Below, one piece after another: positions 1 through 8,659 of a stretch of 64,000 bases of DNA (positions are counted from its first letter, which is position 1; the number at the start of each line of letters is the position of its first letter). Both the position numbers and the translations under genes were made by a program. The DNA is taken from assembly GCF_018131075.1 (NCBI RefSeq), contig NZ_JAFCLS010000005.1:1-64000 (forward strand), in the 5' to 3' direction. The DNA comes from Bradyrhizobium sp. JYMT SZCCT0428. Lineage in GTDB: Bacteria > Pseudomonadota > Alphaproteobacteria > Rhizobiales > Xanthobacteraceae. The notes under the pieces were generated by a model. That model made no database searches and was not told where the DNA came from. It saw nothing but the letters and a program-made list of their open reading frames with translations.

Positions 1-350
1 CGGTGGACGCTGGTTCACGTCTGACGACGGCGTGGGTTTAGCGTACGGCAAAACCGTGTGGTCCTGGCACCCGTTGCAGGTGTCAAGCTGTCGGAGAAGC
101 GCAAGCGGAAACGGCGGCGACGGAGTCAACCAAGAACTCGTCTCCGGGGAGATCACGGCATAAGCCGTAAAGCCATTGCGCAGGGAAGGCCGGGTGTTCT
201 CCGCTGCCCTGTATGCTCGTGTGCAGCTTTTTTAGTGCAAACCGCACACGGGACCGCGGGTGCAGCGCGCACCCGGTCTTCCCTGCGCCCTCTGTTTGAA
301 GAGGGCGGGAAGTTTCCAGCAAACCTCGGGCGCAATGCGTCGCGAGAATA
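1..350. repeat. Probable dispersed Bradyrhizobium-type intergenic repeat, no credible gene
   Basis: No ORF here has coding character; the short ORFs in several frames are Arg/Pro/Ser-rich artefacts. The segment contains a GC hairpin at 257-275 (arms CGGGTGC and GCACCCG). From memory, the string beginning at position 1 closely resembles an element found many times in Bradyrhizobium and related genomes. Copy number cannot be tested inside this window, where I see one copy. Confidence 0.5.
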
Positions 351-356
351 ATTTTT

Positions 357-499
357 GTCGTCCCGGACAAGCGAGCGCAGCGAACGCGATCCGGGACCCA
401 TACGCCGCGGCCCCTGTTGTCGAAAAAGAAAGATAACGACCTTCGTGCAAAAGCAACTGCTGCCGGTGGCTATGGGTCCGGGCTCAAGGCCGGGACGAC
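357..499. repeat. Large nested inverted repeat (REP-like) downstream of the cupin regulator
   Basis: Outer arms GTCGTCCCGG (357-366) and CCGGGACGAC (490-499) are perfect complements. Inner arms GGACCCATA (394-402) and TATGGGTCC (471-479) also pair, so the transcript could form a long cruciform or hairpin. It ends two bases from the stop codon of the minus-strand regulator (502) and may serve as its transcription terminator. A similar architecture occurs at 28296-28392 with different sequence. Confidence 0.7.
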
Positions 500-501
500 A
501 G

Positions 502-1119
502 TCATTGCGCCGAAACGCAATTCACCCACAGCACGACAGCCTTGGCCTTGTCGGACGGATTGCTGAAGCGGTGCGGGCGGCGGCTGGCGAACCGGAAGCT
601 GTCGCCGGTCTTGAGCGTCCAGCTTTCGGCATCGACCGTGAGTTTCATTTCGCCTTCGAGCACCAGGCCGGCTTCCTCGCCGTCATGCGTATACAATTCG
701 TCACCGGTGCTGCCGGCGGGCTCCATGTGGACCAGAAACAGATTGAGACGGCCTTCCGAGCCCGAGGGGCTGAGCAACTGCTTGGAGATGCCGGTGCGCC
801 ACAAATTCAACTCGGCGCGCTGCGGTTCGCGGGTGACGATGGCTTCCGGGCCGCTTGCGGCGGCGTCCTTGGCGCCGAACAGGCCGGCGATGCCGACGCC
901 CAGCACGTCGGCGATGGTCGCCAGCACCCGCAGCGAAGGCGAGGACAGGCCGCGTTCGATCTGGCTGAGAAAGCCGATCGACAGATCGGTGCGGGCGGCG
1001 ATCACCTCGAGCGACAGCTTGCGGCTTCGCCGCAGGTCGCGGAGGCGCTGCCCGACCGCGACGTCCACCGCCGGCTCGGCCTTGACGGCCTTCTTGCCCA
1101 TGCGCTTGCCGCCGCTCAC
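502..1119 (-). CDS. XRE-family transcriptional regulator with C-terminal cupin domain
   Basis: This 205-residue protein has a Lys-rich N-terminus, an XRE helix-turn-helix at about residues 24-80 (recognition segment around SIGFLSQIERGLSSPSL) and a cupin sensor domain at about 110-200 (HDGEEAGLVLEGEM, then TGDSFRF and RPHRFSNP). Proteins of this architecture usually control amino acid, polyamine or amine catabolic operons by binding a small ligand in the cupin. It is transcribed divergently from the ABC transporter/oxidase operon that begins at 1285, which makes that operon its likely target. A second Met at residue 7 is an alternative start. The family call is secure; the ligand is unknown. 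Confidence 0.9.
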   Translation of the reverse strand: MSGGKRMGKKAVKAEPAVDVAVGQRLRDLRRSRKLSLEVIAARTDLSIGFLSQIERGLSSPSLRVLATIADVLGVGIAGLFGAKDAAASGPEAIVTREPQRAELNLWRTGISKQLLSPSGSEGRLNLFLVHMEPAGSTGDELYTHDGEEAGLVLEGEMKLTVDAESWTLKTGDSFRFASRRPHRFSNPSDKAKAVVLWVNCVSAQ

Positions 1120-1142
1120 GTCAAACCGCGTCCTTCATGTGT

Positions 1143-1203
1143 ATGAAAATCCTGCTTGCGCAATTCCGGGCAATGTGTCCATAATTTCATGGTTGTGAAA
1201 ATA
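1143..1203. promoter_or_regulatory. Divergent promoter region with repeated TGAAAAT elements
   Basis: The 165 bases between the cupin regulator and the binding-protein gene carry ATGAAAAT at 1143-1150, its near inverted copy AATTTCAT at 1183-1190, and a further TGAAAAT at 1196-1202. These AT-rich repeats stand out in a GC-rich background and are plausible operators for the XRE-cupin protein. No promoter hexamers are assigned with confidence. Confidence 0.35.
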
Positions 1204-1284
1204 GGCTTGGACGGCGAAACCTGCAACTGGCTTGTTGAGATGAGGCACATTCGCCGCCCGGTGCCCAAACAGTTGAGGGGTACG

Positions 1285-2052
1285 ATGCTTTTCAAACGTC
1301 TCGTTCAGGCCGCGACCGCGGCGCTCGTCCTTGCCGCCGCCACGCCTTCATCGGCGCAGCAGGTGCTCAAGGTCGGCTCGACCCCGACCGGCGTGCCCTT
1401 CACCTTCCTCGAAACCAAGTCCAACAGCATTCAGGGCGTGATGGTCGATCTGATCACGGAGATCGGCAAGGACGCCGGCTTCCAGGTCCAGATCGAACCG
1501 ATGCAATTCTCCGCGCTGGTGCCGTCGCTGACGTCGAACAAGATCGACATCATCTCGGCGGCAATGTTCGCCACCGCCGCGCGCAAGGAAGTGATCGATT
1601 TCTCGGAGGCAGTCTACACCTATGGCGAGGGTCTCGTGGTGCCGAAGACCGACGCCAAGAACTATGCCTCGCAGGAAGATCTGAAAGGCGAGGTTGTCGG
1701 CGCCCAGGTCGGAACGGCCTTCGTCGATGCGTTGAAGAAGACGGGATTGTTCAGTGAGGTCAAGGTCTACGACACCATTCCTGATATTCTGCGTGATGTG
1801 AATGCGGGCCGCCTCAAGGCCGGCTTCGCCGACTTCCCGATCCTCGCCTACAATCTGAAGCAGGGCGCGTTTGGCGAAGTCAGGCTGGTGGATTCCTACA
1901 AGCCGGTCACCGTCGGCACGGTCTCGATCGGGGTCCGCAAGACCGACCAGGAACTGCTCGGCAAGATCAACGCCTCGCTCGCCAAGCTCAAGGCCAATGG
2001 CGCCCTCGACAAGATTCTCGACAAATGGGGTCTCAAGCCCAAAGCTTCCTGA
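1285..2052 (+). CDS. Polar amino acid ABC transporter, periplasmic substrate-binding protein
   Basis: The 255-residue product has a cleavable signal peptide (MLFKRLVQAATAALVLAAA, cleavage near SSA-QQ) followed by a family 3 solute-binding fold (SBP_bac_3). It begins LKVGSTPTGVPFTF, the usual opening for amino acid binding proteins. The reading frame is open further upstream, but only the ATG at 1285 gives a correct signal peptide, and it has a GAGGGG ribosome site just before it. It is the first gene of an operon with a permease, an ATPase, an FAD oxidase and a dehydrogenase, so the ligand is probably an amino acid or amine oxidised by those enzymes. Confidence 0.92.
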   Translation: MLFKRLVQAATAALVLAAATPSSAQQVLKVGSTPTGVPFTFLETKSNSIQGVMVDLITEIGKDAGFQVQIEPMQFSALVPSLTSNKIDIISAAMFATAARKEVIDFSEAVYTYGEGLVVPKTDAKNYASQEDLKGEVVGAQVGTAFVDALKKTGLFSEVKVYDTIPDILRDVNAGRLKAGFADFPILAYNLKQGAFGEVRLVDSYKPVTVGTVSIGVRKTDQELLGKINASLAKLKANGALDKILDKWGLKPKAS

Positions 2053-2074
2053 TCGAGCCCCTTGATGCGGCATA

Positions 2075-2118
2075 GCGTTTTCGAGCGAAGTGGATACCGG
2101 TTCGCGTAAAGAAAACGC
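2075..2118. repeat. Short palindromic repeat between binding-protein and permease genes
   Basis: GCGTTTTC at 2075-2082 is the exact inverted copy of GAAAACGC at 2111-2118. The sequence between them (GAGCGAAGTGGATACCGG...) matches, from memory, an abundant intergenic element of Bradyrhizobiaceae. Lying inside an operon, it could form an RNA hairpin that stabilises the upstream mRNA for the binding protein or partly attenuates the membrane genes. Confidence 0.6.
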
Positions 2119-2153
2119 GTCAAAAAATAAAGCCGGCAACGCGTGATGAACTG

Positions 2154-2807
2154 ATGCAAAATTTCCTGCGCGATGCCGTCGAGTTCATGCCGATCCTGCT
2201 GCAGGGCGTCTGGCTGACGGTCGTCGTCACCATCGGCTCGCTGCTGCTGTCGACCGTTCTGGGCCTGCTATGGGCCCTGATGCGGGTCTCCGGCATCCGC
2301 GTCCTGACGGCCTTAAGCGAAGGCCTGATCAACGTGATCCGCGGTATCCCGATCATCGTGCTGCTGTTCTACCTCTATTTCGTGATGCCCGATTTCGGCG
2401 TCGCGCTGACGGCGCTGCAGGCCTCGATCATCGGGCTCGGCATCGCCTATTCGGCCTACCAGGCCGAGAATTTCCGCGCCGGCATCGAGGCGATCGACAA
2501 GGGGCAGATCGAGGCGGCGCAGACCATCGGGATGGGCTGGTGGATGACCATGCGCCGCGTGGTGCTGCCGCAGGCGGTCAGGATCGTGCTGCCGCCCTAT
2601 GGCAACGTCATGATCATGATGCTGAAGGATTCCTCGCAGGCCTCCACCATCACGGTCGCCGAACTGGCGTTGCAGGGCAAATTGATCGCTTCCTCGACCT
2701 TCAAGAACACCAGCGTGTTCACGCTGGTCGCGCTGATGTACCTCACCATGAGCATCCCGCTGATCCTGCTGGTTCGCCATTTCGAGAACAAGGCGAAGCG
2801 CAAATGA
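2154..2807 (+). CDS. Polar amino acid ABC transporter permease (HisM/GlnP family)
   Basis: This 217-residue inner-membrane protein has about five hydrophobic spans and the family's EAA-type cytoplasmic loop ([34 protein letters not shown]). It lies about 100 bases after the binding-protein gene, with a palindromic repeat in the gap, and its stop overlaps the ATPase start by ATGA at 2804-2807. One permease gene is present, which suggests a homodimeric channel. Length and motif are normal for the family. Confidence 0.92.
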   Translation: MQNFLRDAVEFMPILLQGVWLTVVVTIGSLLLSTVLGLLWALMRVSGIRVLTALSEGLINVIRGIPIIVLLFYLYFVMPDFGVALTALQASIIGLGIAYSAYQAENFRAGIEAIDKGQIEAAQTIGMGWWMTMRRVVLPQAVRIVLPPYGNVMIMMLKDSSQASTITVAELALQGKLIASSTFKNTSVFTLVALMYLTMSIPLILLVRHFENKAKRK

Positions 2808-3535
2808 TCGAGCTCAGCAACGTCCATAAGAGCTTTGGTTCCAACGAGGTACTGAAGGGCATTACAGCTTCGGTTGAGAAGAGCGAGGTGGTCTGTATCA
2901 TCGGTCCGTCAGGCTCAGGCAAGTCGACCATCCTGCGCTGCATCAACGGCCTGGAAAGCTACGATTCCGGCGAGATCCTGGTGGAGGGGGCAAAGGTCGA
3001 TAACAAGGCGCCGTCGATCGTGGCGATCCGGACCCAGGTGTCGATGGTGTTCCAGCGCTTCAACCTGTTTCCGCATCGCACCGCGCTGGAGAACGTTGTC
3101 GAAGGACCGATCTATGTGAAAAAGGAACCGCCGACCGAGGCGCTCGAGCGCGGCCGCGCGCTGCTGGCGCAGGTCGGCCTTGCCGAGAAGGCCGACGCCC
3201 ATCCGGGTCAGCTTTCCGGCGGTCAGCAGCAGCGCGTCGCCATTGCCCGCGCGCTGGCGATGCAGCCGAAGGCGATCCTGTTCGACGAGCCGACCTCCGC
3301 GCTCGATCCTGAACTGGTCGGCGAGGTGCTCGGCGTCATGCGCAAGCTCGCCGATGACGGCATGACCATGGTCGTGGTCACCCATGAGATGGGCTTTGCC
3401 CGGGACGTCGCGGATCGCGTGCTGTTCATCGACGGCGGTGTCATCGTCGAGCAGGGGGCGGCGAAGTCCGTGCTTAATGCGCCGCAGCACGCGCGGACCC
3501 AGGATTTCCTGCACCGCGTGCTGCATCCCCTGTGA
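2804..3535 (+). CDS. Polar amino acid ABC transporter ATP-binding protein
   Basis: The 243-residue ATPase carries Walker A (GPSGSGKST), Q-loop (FQRFNLFPH), signature LSGGQQQR, Walker B (AILFDEP) and the H-loop (VVVTHEMGF), all intact. The ATG at 2804 overlaps the permease stop and is in register with the canonical start [12 protein letters not shown], so upstream codons in this frame are not part of the gene. It energises import by the proteins encoded at 1285-2807. Compare the truncated paralogue at 36815-37624. Confidence 0.93.
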   Translation: MIELSNVHKSFGSNEVLKGITASVEKSEVVCIIGPSGSGKSTILRCINGLESYDSGEILVEGAKVDNKAPSIVAIRTQVSMVFQRFNLFPHRTALENVVEGPIYVKKEPPTEALERGRALLAQVGLAEKADAHPGQLSGGQQQRVAIARALAMQPKAILFDEPTSALDPELVGEVLGVMRKLADDGMTMVVVTHEMGFARDVADRVLFIDGGVIVEQGAAKSVLNAPQHARTQDFLHRVLHPL

Positions 3536-3554
3536 AACGAATTTGCCGAACCTG

Positions 3555-4850
3555 ATGAACTTGACCCATCAATCCCTTGCCCTGCCGCCGAGCCTTTATG
3601 CGGACACCGCCGTTGCGCCGGTCCCGACGCCGCCGCTCGATATCGACAAGACCGTGTCGGTGGCGATCATCGGCGGCGGCTTTGCCGGATTGTCGACCGC
3701 GCTCCACCTTGCTGAAGCGGGAACCGACGCGATCGTGCTCGAAGCTCAACAGCCCGGCTGGGGCGCATCGGGCAATAATGGCGGCCAGCTCAATCCCGGC
3801 CTGAAGCTCGACCCCGATACGATCGAGGCGACGTTCGGCGCGGATCTCGGCCGACGCATGATCGCTTTCAGCTACAACACGCCGGTGTTTACCCTCGACC
3901 TGATCCGTCGTCTTGGCATTGAATGCGAGGCGCGGCAGAACGGCACGCTGCGCGCCGCCTATCATCCGTCCAGCACCGCGGGGGTTGAAACCACCGCCGA
4001 GCAATGCATCCGGCGCGGCATGCCGGTCACGGTACTCGGCCGCGACGCCGTCCGCGATGCGACCGGGACGGACCGCTATCTGCTGGCGATGCGGGATGCG
4101 CGCGGCGGGGACGTGCAGCCGCTGAGCTACGCGCGCGGTCTGGCGCGGGCGGCGATGGCTGCCGGTGCCGCCGTTCACGGCGAGACCCCGGCGACCTCGC
4201 TGCGGCGCGAAGGCGGACGATGGCGCATCGAGACTCCGCGCGCGGTGGTTCGCGCCGAAAAAGTCCTGATCGCCACCAACGGCTTCACCGACGACCTCTG
4301 GCCGGACCTGCGCCGCACCATCGTGCCGGTATTCAGCTCGATCGCCGCGACCGAGCCTTTGCCCGAGGATGCCGCGCGAAAAATCATGCCGACGCGGTCG
4401 GTGCTGTACGAAAGCGGACATATCACCGTCTATTATCGCATCGATGCGTCGAACCGCCTGCTGATGGGTGGCCGCGGCCCGATGCAGTGGATCAAGGATC
4501 CGGCCCCGGTCTCGTACCTCATGCGTTACGCGGAACAGCTTTGGCCTGGAATCCGCGGCACGCGCTGGACGCACGGCTGGAACAGTCGCCTCGCCATGAC
4601 CCCGGATCACTACCCGCATGTGCACGAACCCGGCGCCGGCGCGCTGGCCTATCTCGGCTGCAATGGCCGCGGCGTCGCGCTCGCAACCGCCATGGGGCAA
4701 CAGCTCGCGAAACGGCTGATCGGCGGTGAGAAGGCCGAGATCGACATGCCGATATCAGGCTTGAAGCCGATACGTTTCCACGCCCTGTGGCCGGTGGCGG
4801 TCAAGAGCGTGGTGATGACGGGCCGGATCCGCGATCGCCTGGGACTTTAG
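3555..4850 (+). CDS. FAD-dependent amine/D-amino-acid oxidoreductase (DAO family)
   Basis: The start ATG at 3555 gives a 431-residue protein. Near residue 35 it has an FAD-binding Rossmann motif (VAIIGGGFAGLSTALHLAE) and it ends with the DAO-family segment LAYLGCNGRGVALATAMGQQLA. These enzymes oxidise a primary or secondary amine (glycine, sarcosine, D-amino acids, gamma-glutamyl-polyamines) to an imine. The gene begins 19 bases after the ATPase stop, so it probably acts on the imported compound. The sequence alone does not identify the substrate; a PuuB/OrdL-like role is possible. Confidence 0.85.
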   Translation: MNLTHQSLALPPSLYADTAVAPVPTPPLDIDKTVSVAIIGGGFAGLSTALHLAEAGTDAIVLEAQQPGWGASGNNGGQLNPGLKLDPDTIEATFGADLGRRMIAFSYNTPVFTLDLIRRLGIECEARQNGTLRAAYHPSSTAGVETTAEQCIRRGMPVTVLGRDAVRDATGTDRYLLAMRDARGGDVQPLSYARGLARAAMAAGAAVHGETPATSLRREGGRWRIETPRAVVRAEKVLIATNGFTDDLWPDLRRTIVPVFSSIAATEPLPEDAARKIMPTRSVLYESGHITVYYRIDASNRLLMGGRGPMQWIKDPAPVSYLMRYAEQLWPGIRGTRWTHGWNSRLAMTPDHYPHVHEPGAGALAYLGCNGRGVALATAMGQQLAKRLIGGEKAEIDMPISGLKPIRFHALWPVAVKSVVMTGRIRDRLGL

Positions 4851-4853
4851 GAC

Positions 4854-5915
4854 ATGAAGAACATCACGATCGGCGTGATCGGCGCCGGGCTGATCGGGCG
4901 CAAACATCTGCGCAAAATCGCCGAGCGGCACGACTACGAGCTCGTCGGCATCGCGGACGTGAATGCCGATGCGGTCTCCGCCGAGCACCCCAGGACGCGC
5001 GTTTTCGCCGAATACCGTCAGTTGCTTGACGAAGCACGGCCGGAAGCCGTGATCATCGCTTCCCCCAACCAGCTTCATGCGGAGAACGGCATCGAATGCG
5101 CCCGGCGGGGCATTCATTTCCTGATCGAGAAGCCGGTCACCGATACGCTCGAGACGGCGGCCACCTTGATCACGGAAGTGCGAAAGGGCGGTGTCAAATC
5201 GCTGGTTGGACATCACCGCCGCCATCATTTGCCGGTCAAGACGCTGCAAGCGCTGCTGCGGGATGGCCGGATCGGGGATATCGTCGGTGTATCGGCGATC
5301 TGGGCGACGCATAAGCCGTCGGATTACTTCAAGATCGCGCCGTGGCGGAGTGAGGCTGGCGGCGGCCCGATCCTGATCAACCTGATCCACGAGATCGATT
5401 TCCTGCGCTACACCGTCGGCGAAATCGTTGCCGTCGAAGCCATCGCGTCGAATCGCCAGCGCGGCTTTGCGGTCGAGGATAGCGCCGCCGCGCTGATCGA
5501 ATTCGACAATGGCGCGCTCGGCACCTTTTTCATCAGCGACAGCGCCGTCTCCCCCTGGACGACGGAGCAGGGTCTGGGTGAGGCGCCGGAATTCCCGTTC
5601 AGCGGCGAAAGCAGCTACCGCTTCATGGGCCGTCGCGGTGCGATCGAGTTTCCCGAACTCGTCCAATGGACGCAGGCGGGCGACGCGCAGGACTGGAACA
5701 AGCCGATCCAGGCCCAGCGCCTCCACGCGCCAACGATCGATCCCTATGTCGCCCAGCTCGATCATTTCCGCGATATCATCCGCGGCACCGCTTCCTCGTT
5801 GCAGCCGGTCGAGGACGGCGCGCGGTCCCTGCTCGCAACGCTTGCGATCGCCGAGGCGGCCACCGTCGGGCGGCGCATCGACTTGCGGGAGCGGTATGCG
5901 GCGCTTTCGCCATAG
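4854..5915 (+). CDS. Gfo/Idh/MocA-family NAD(P)-dependent oxidoreductase
   Basis: The 353-residue protein starts with a Rossmann dinucleotide-binding motif (IGVIGAGLIGRKHL) and has the family EKP motif (HFLIEKPVTDT) at about residue 95, which carries the catalytic lysine region. The C-terminal half is the alpha/beta substrate domain (GGGPILINLIHEIDFLRY, with the conserved His). It begins three bases after the FAD oxidase stop. Members oxidise or reduce sugars, inositols and related polyols, and some act on imino or keto acids. Its substrate is not evident. Confidence 0.87.
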   Translation: MKNITIGVIGAGLIGRKHLRKIAERHDYELVGIADVNADAVSAEHPRTRVFAEYRQLLDEARPEAVIIASPNQLHAENGIECARRGIHFLIEKPVTDTLETAATLITEVRKGGVKSLVGHHRRHHLPVKTLQALLRDGRIGDIVGVSAIWATHKPSDYFKIAPWRSEAGGGPILINLIHEIDFLRYTVGEIVAVEAIASNRQRGFAVEDSAAALIEFDNGALGTFFISDSAVSPWTTEQGLGEAPEFPFSGESSYRFMGRRGAIEFPELVQWTQAGDAQDWNKPIQAQRLHAPTIDPYVAQLDHFRDIIRGTASSLQPVEDGARSLLATLAIAEAATVGRRIDLRERYAALSP

Positions 5916-5936
5916 GTCCGCTCAGAATCAGTGAAA

Positions 5937-5958
5937 GTTATCGGAGACCAGAGATAAC
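5937..5958. promoter_or_regulatory. Perfect short palindrome upstream of the dehydroshikimate-dehydratase-like gene
   Basis: GTTATC at 5937-5942 and GATAAC at 5953-5958 form a perfect inverted repeat with a 10-base spacer in the 130-base gap before the 6046 gene. The spacing and AT-rich arms fit a dimeric regulator site. No regulator is assigned. Confidence 0.3.
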
Positions 5959-6045
5959 AATTGGTCCAAATGGTTGAAAAAGAAGATGCTTTAGCTCTAT
6001 CGTGCGGCCCTCGGGACGCGCCTGGGACCTTCCGGAGCTAATTGC

Positions 6046-7917
6046 ATGACCAAACGCTCGATCGCCACGGTTTCGCTGAGCGGCTCGCTCGACGAAAAGC
6101 TGCGTGCCATCGCCGGGGCCGGATTCGATGCGGTCGAGATCTTCGAGAATGACCTGCTGACGTTCAACGGCAGCCCCCGTGACGTCGGGCAGCTCTGCCG
6201 CGACCTCGGCCTTTCAATTTGCGCGTTCCAGCCGTTTCGGGATTTCGAGGGCATGCCCGAGCCGCAGCGCGCCCGCAACTTCGCGCGCGCCGCCCACAAG
6301 TTTGATCTGATGCGGGAATTGGGGACCGACTTGCTGCTGATCTGCAGCAATGTTTCACCGGCGTCCCTAGGGGGAATCGACCGCGCCGCCGCGGATTTCC
6401 GTGCGCTTGGCGAACTCGCGGCTTCGCACGGCCTGCGCGTCGGCTTCGAGGCGCTGGCCTGGGGGCGCCACGTCAATGACTATCGCGACGCCTGGGAAAT
6501 CGTGCGCCGCGCCGATCACAAATCGATCGGGGTCATTCTCGACAGTTTCCACGCGCTGGCGCCGGGATTTCCGGTTAGCGCGATCCAGTCGATTCCGGCG
6601 GACAGGATCTTCCTGGTTCAGCTTGCCGACGCGCCGAAGCTTGGTCTCGACGTATTGTCCTGGAGCCGGCATTTCCGTTGCTTCCCGGGGCAGGGCGACC
6701 TGCCGGTGGGGGCCTTCATGGACGCTGTGGCCGCGACCGGATACAGCGGCCCGCTGTCGCTGGAAATATTCAACGATCAGTTTCGCTCCGGCTCGCCGGT
6801 CCGCACCGCGACCGATGGGTTGCGTTCGCTGATCTTGCTGGAGGATGAACTCGCCAAGAGTTCGCCCAAGGCATCGGCGCCGAGGCTGCAGCCCAAAGCG
6901 CAGAGCCGCGGCGTCGGCTTCGTCGAATTCGCCGTCGATGAAGCCAAAGCGCGGAGCCTGTCGGCGCTGCTCGGCCAACTCGGCTTTCGCAAGACCGGTT
7001 CCCACCGCAGCAAGGATGTCGAACGCTGGTCGCAAGGCCATATCGAGCTGGTCATCAATTGCGAACCGGACGGCTTTGCGCATTCGCACTACGTCACGCA
7101 CGGCCCGGGCGTCTGCGCCATCGCGATCGACATCGATGACGCCGGGAAAACCATGGCCCGCGCGGAAGCGCTGAACGCGCACACCTTCTATCAGCCGGTT
7201 GGGCCCGGTGAGCTCGAGATCCCCGCGATCCGGGGCGTCGGCGGCAGCCTGCTGTATTTTCTGGAGGCGGCGGGCAAGAACTGGGACACCGATTTCGAAC
7301 CGTTGCGCAGCGATGCCGCGAGCGACCGTCTCGACGCGGTCGACCATATCTCGCAGTCGATGCCTTATGACGAGATGCTGTCCTGGCTGTTGTTCTACAC
7401 CGGCATACTCGATCTGCAGCGCCTGCCGCAGATGGAGATCGCCGATCCGGTCGGGCTGGTGCAGAGCCAGGCGCTGATCAACGGCAATCAGGGCTTGCGC
7501 GTGATCCTGAACGGCTCGTCGGCGACGCGGACGCTGTCGGCCCGGTTCATCAACGAATTCTTCGGCTCCGGGGTCCAGCACATCGCATTTTCGTGCAGCG
7601 ATATTTTCACAGCCGTCGCGGACATGCGCTCGCGCGGCGCGGATTTCCTGAAGATTCCGGACAATTATTACGACGATATCGAAGCCAAATACGATCTCGA
7701 TGCCGCGACGATGACAGCCTTGCGCGACAACCAGATTCTGTACGACCGCGAAGGCGACGGCGAATTCTTCCAGGTCTACACCCACACCTTCGATGACCGG
7801 TTCTTCTTCGAGATCGTCCAGCGGCGAGATTATCAGGGATTTGGCGCCGCCAATGCCGCGGTTCGCCTCGCGGCGCAGACGCGGGAGTCGCGGCCCTTGA
7901 CCATTCCCCGCGCGTGA
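6046..7917 (+). CDS. Bifunctional sugar isomerase-fold / HPPD-fold protein, likely 3-dehydroshikimate dehydratase
   Basis: The 623-residue protein has two domains. Residues 1-275 form a xylose-isomerase-like TIM barrel (metal-ligand region GFEALAW at 132-138, ILDSFH, LSLEIFND). Residues 295-620 form a 4-hydroxyphenylpyruvate-dioxygenase-like vicinal oxygen chelate domain with the iron triad His434 (VDHI), His512 (VQHIAF) and Glu589 (FFEIVQR). This matches the QuiC1/QsuB type, where the barrel converts 3-dehydroshikimate to protocatechuate; the role of the HPPD-like half is unsettled. It would feed quinate or shikimate into the beta-ketoadipate pathway, which is not in the window. A GGAG site precedes the ATG. 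Confidence 0.82.
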   Translation: MTKRSIATVSLSGSLDEKLRAIAGAGFDAVEIFENDLLTFNGSPRDVGQLCRDLGLSICAFQPFRDFEGMPEPQRARNFARAAHKFDLMRELGTDLLLICSNVSPASLGGIDRAAADFRALGELAASHGLRVGFEALAWGRHVNDYRDAWEIVRRADHKSIGVILDSFHALAPGFPVSAIQSIPADRIFLVQLADAPKLGLDVLSWSRHFRCFPGQGDLPVGAFMDAVAATGYSGPLSLEIFNDQFRSGSPVRTATDGLRSLILLEDELAKSSPKASAPRLQPKAQSRGVGFVEFAVDEAKARSLSALLGQLGFRKTGSHRSKDVERWSQGHIELVINCEPDGFAHSHYVTHGPGVCAIAIDIDDAGKTMARAEALNAHTFYQPVGPGELEIPAIRGVGGSLLYFLEAAGKNWDTDFEPLRSDAASDRLDAVDHISQSMPYDEMLSWLLFYTGILDLQRLPQMEIADPVGLVQSQALINGNQGLRVILNGSSATRTLSARFINEFFGSGVQHIAFSCSDIFTAVADMRSRGADFLKIPDNYYDDIEAKYDLDAATMTALRDNQILYDREGDGEFFQVYTHTFDDRFFFEIVQRRDYQGFGAANAAVRLAAQTRESRPLTIPRA

Positions 7918-7923
7918 AAAAAT

Positions 7924-8652
7924 CTAGAGCGCGATCGATCCGATACTCGCGCCACCGCACACATAGAGCGCCTGGCCGGTAATGAAATCGGCATCGCGGC
8001 TCGAGAAGAACATCACGGCGCGCGCCACGTCACTCGGCCGGCCGATGCGGCCGACCGGTATAGAGCGGGCGAGTTGATCGAGCTTCGGGCTGCCCTGCGG
8101 AATGACTTCGTGGAACATGTCGGTCTCGACCGGTCCAGGTGCCACTACATTGACCGTGATGCCGTGCGCTGCGGTTTCCAGCGCCCAGGTCCGCGCCATG
8201 CCGAGCATGCCGGATTTCGTCGCCGAATAGGCGGTGCGGGTGGCAGCGCCAAGCGCGGCGCGCGAGGCGATCAGGACGATGCGTCCAAAATGCCGTTGCT
8301 TCATGCCGGGCAACGCGGCTTGAACCAATGTCAATGCGGCGCCGAGATGAAGCTGGCTGAGCGCTGCGATGTCATCTGGCGTCACCTGTTCGATCAGATT
8401 GGGCCGGATGATTCCGGCATTGTGGACGATGTGTGAGACGGGGTGCCGTGCAGCGATATCCCGGGCAGCATCCGCCGTCGCCTTCGGATCGAACAGATCC
8501 ACCAGAACCGGCTCCAGCCGTTCATGCGACCAATCCGGCTGGCGCCGGTCGAGCGAGATGACTTGGTGACCCGCAGCCAGCATCGCCTCGGCGATGGCCC
8601 GGCCGATGCCGCCGCTGGCGCCCGTGACGATGGCGACGTTGCTCTCGCTCAT
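7924..8652 (-). CDS. SDR-family NAD(P)-dependent oxidoreductase
   Basis: The 242-residue classical short-chain dehydrogenase has the cofactor motif TGASGGIG near residue 10, NAG at about 79 and the catalytic YSATK at about 143 with the upstream Ser. It ends one transcription unit: seven bases downstream of the acyl-CoA synthetase and convergent with the 6046 gene. A FabG-like hydroxyacyl-CoA or hydroxy-aromatic dehydrogenase role is likely. In the inferred auxin pathway it may oxidise or reduce a hydroxylated intermediate, but that is context only. Confidence 0.85.
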   Translation of the reverse strand: MSESNVAIVTGASGGIGRAIAEAMLAAGHQVISLDRRQPDWSHERLEPVLVDLFDPKATADAARDIAARHPVSHIVHNAGIIRPNLIEQVTPDDIAALSQLHLGAALTLVQAALPGMKQRHFGRIVLIASRAALGAATRTAYSATKSGMLGMARTWALETAAHGITVNVVAPGPVETDMFHEVIPQGSPKLDQLARSIPVGRIGRPSDVARAVMFFSSRDADFITGQALYVCGGASIGSIAL

Positions 8653-8659
8653 GATTCCC

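Noticed and set aside
1..499. Several ORFs of 70-100 codons at the left edge
   Set aside because: They overlap on both strands, have repeat-like composition and no domain-like sequence; the segment is better explained as repeat DNA.
2270..2803. Long N-terminal extension of the 2804 ATPase
   Set aside because: It reads through the permease in another frame with Arg/His-rich composition; the ATPase starts canonically at the ATGA overlap.
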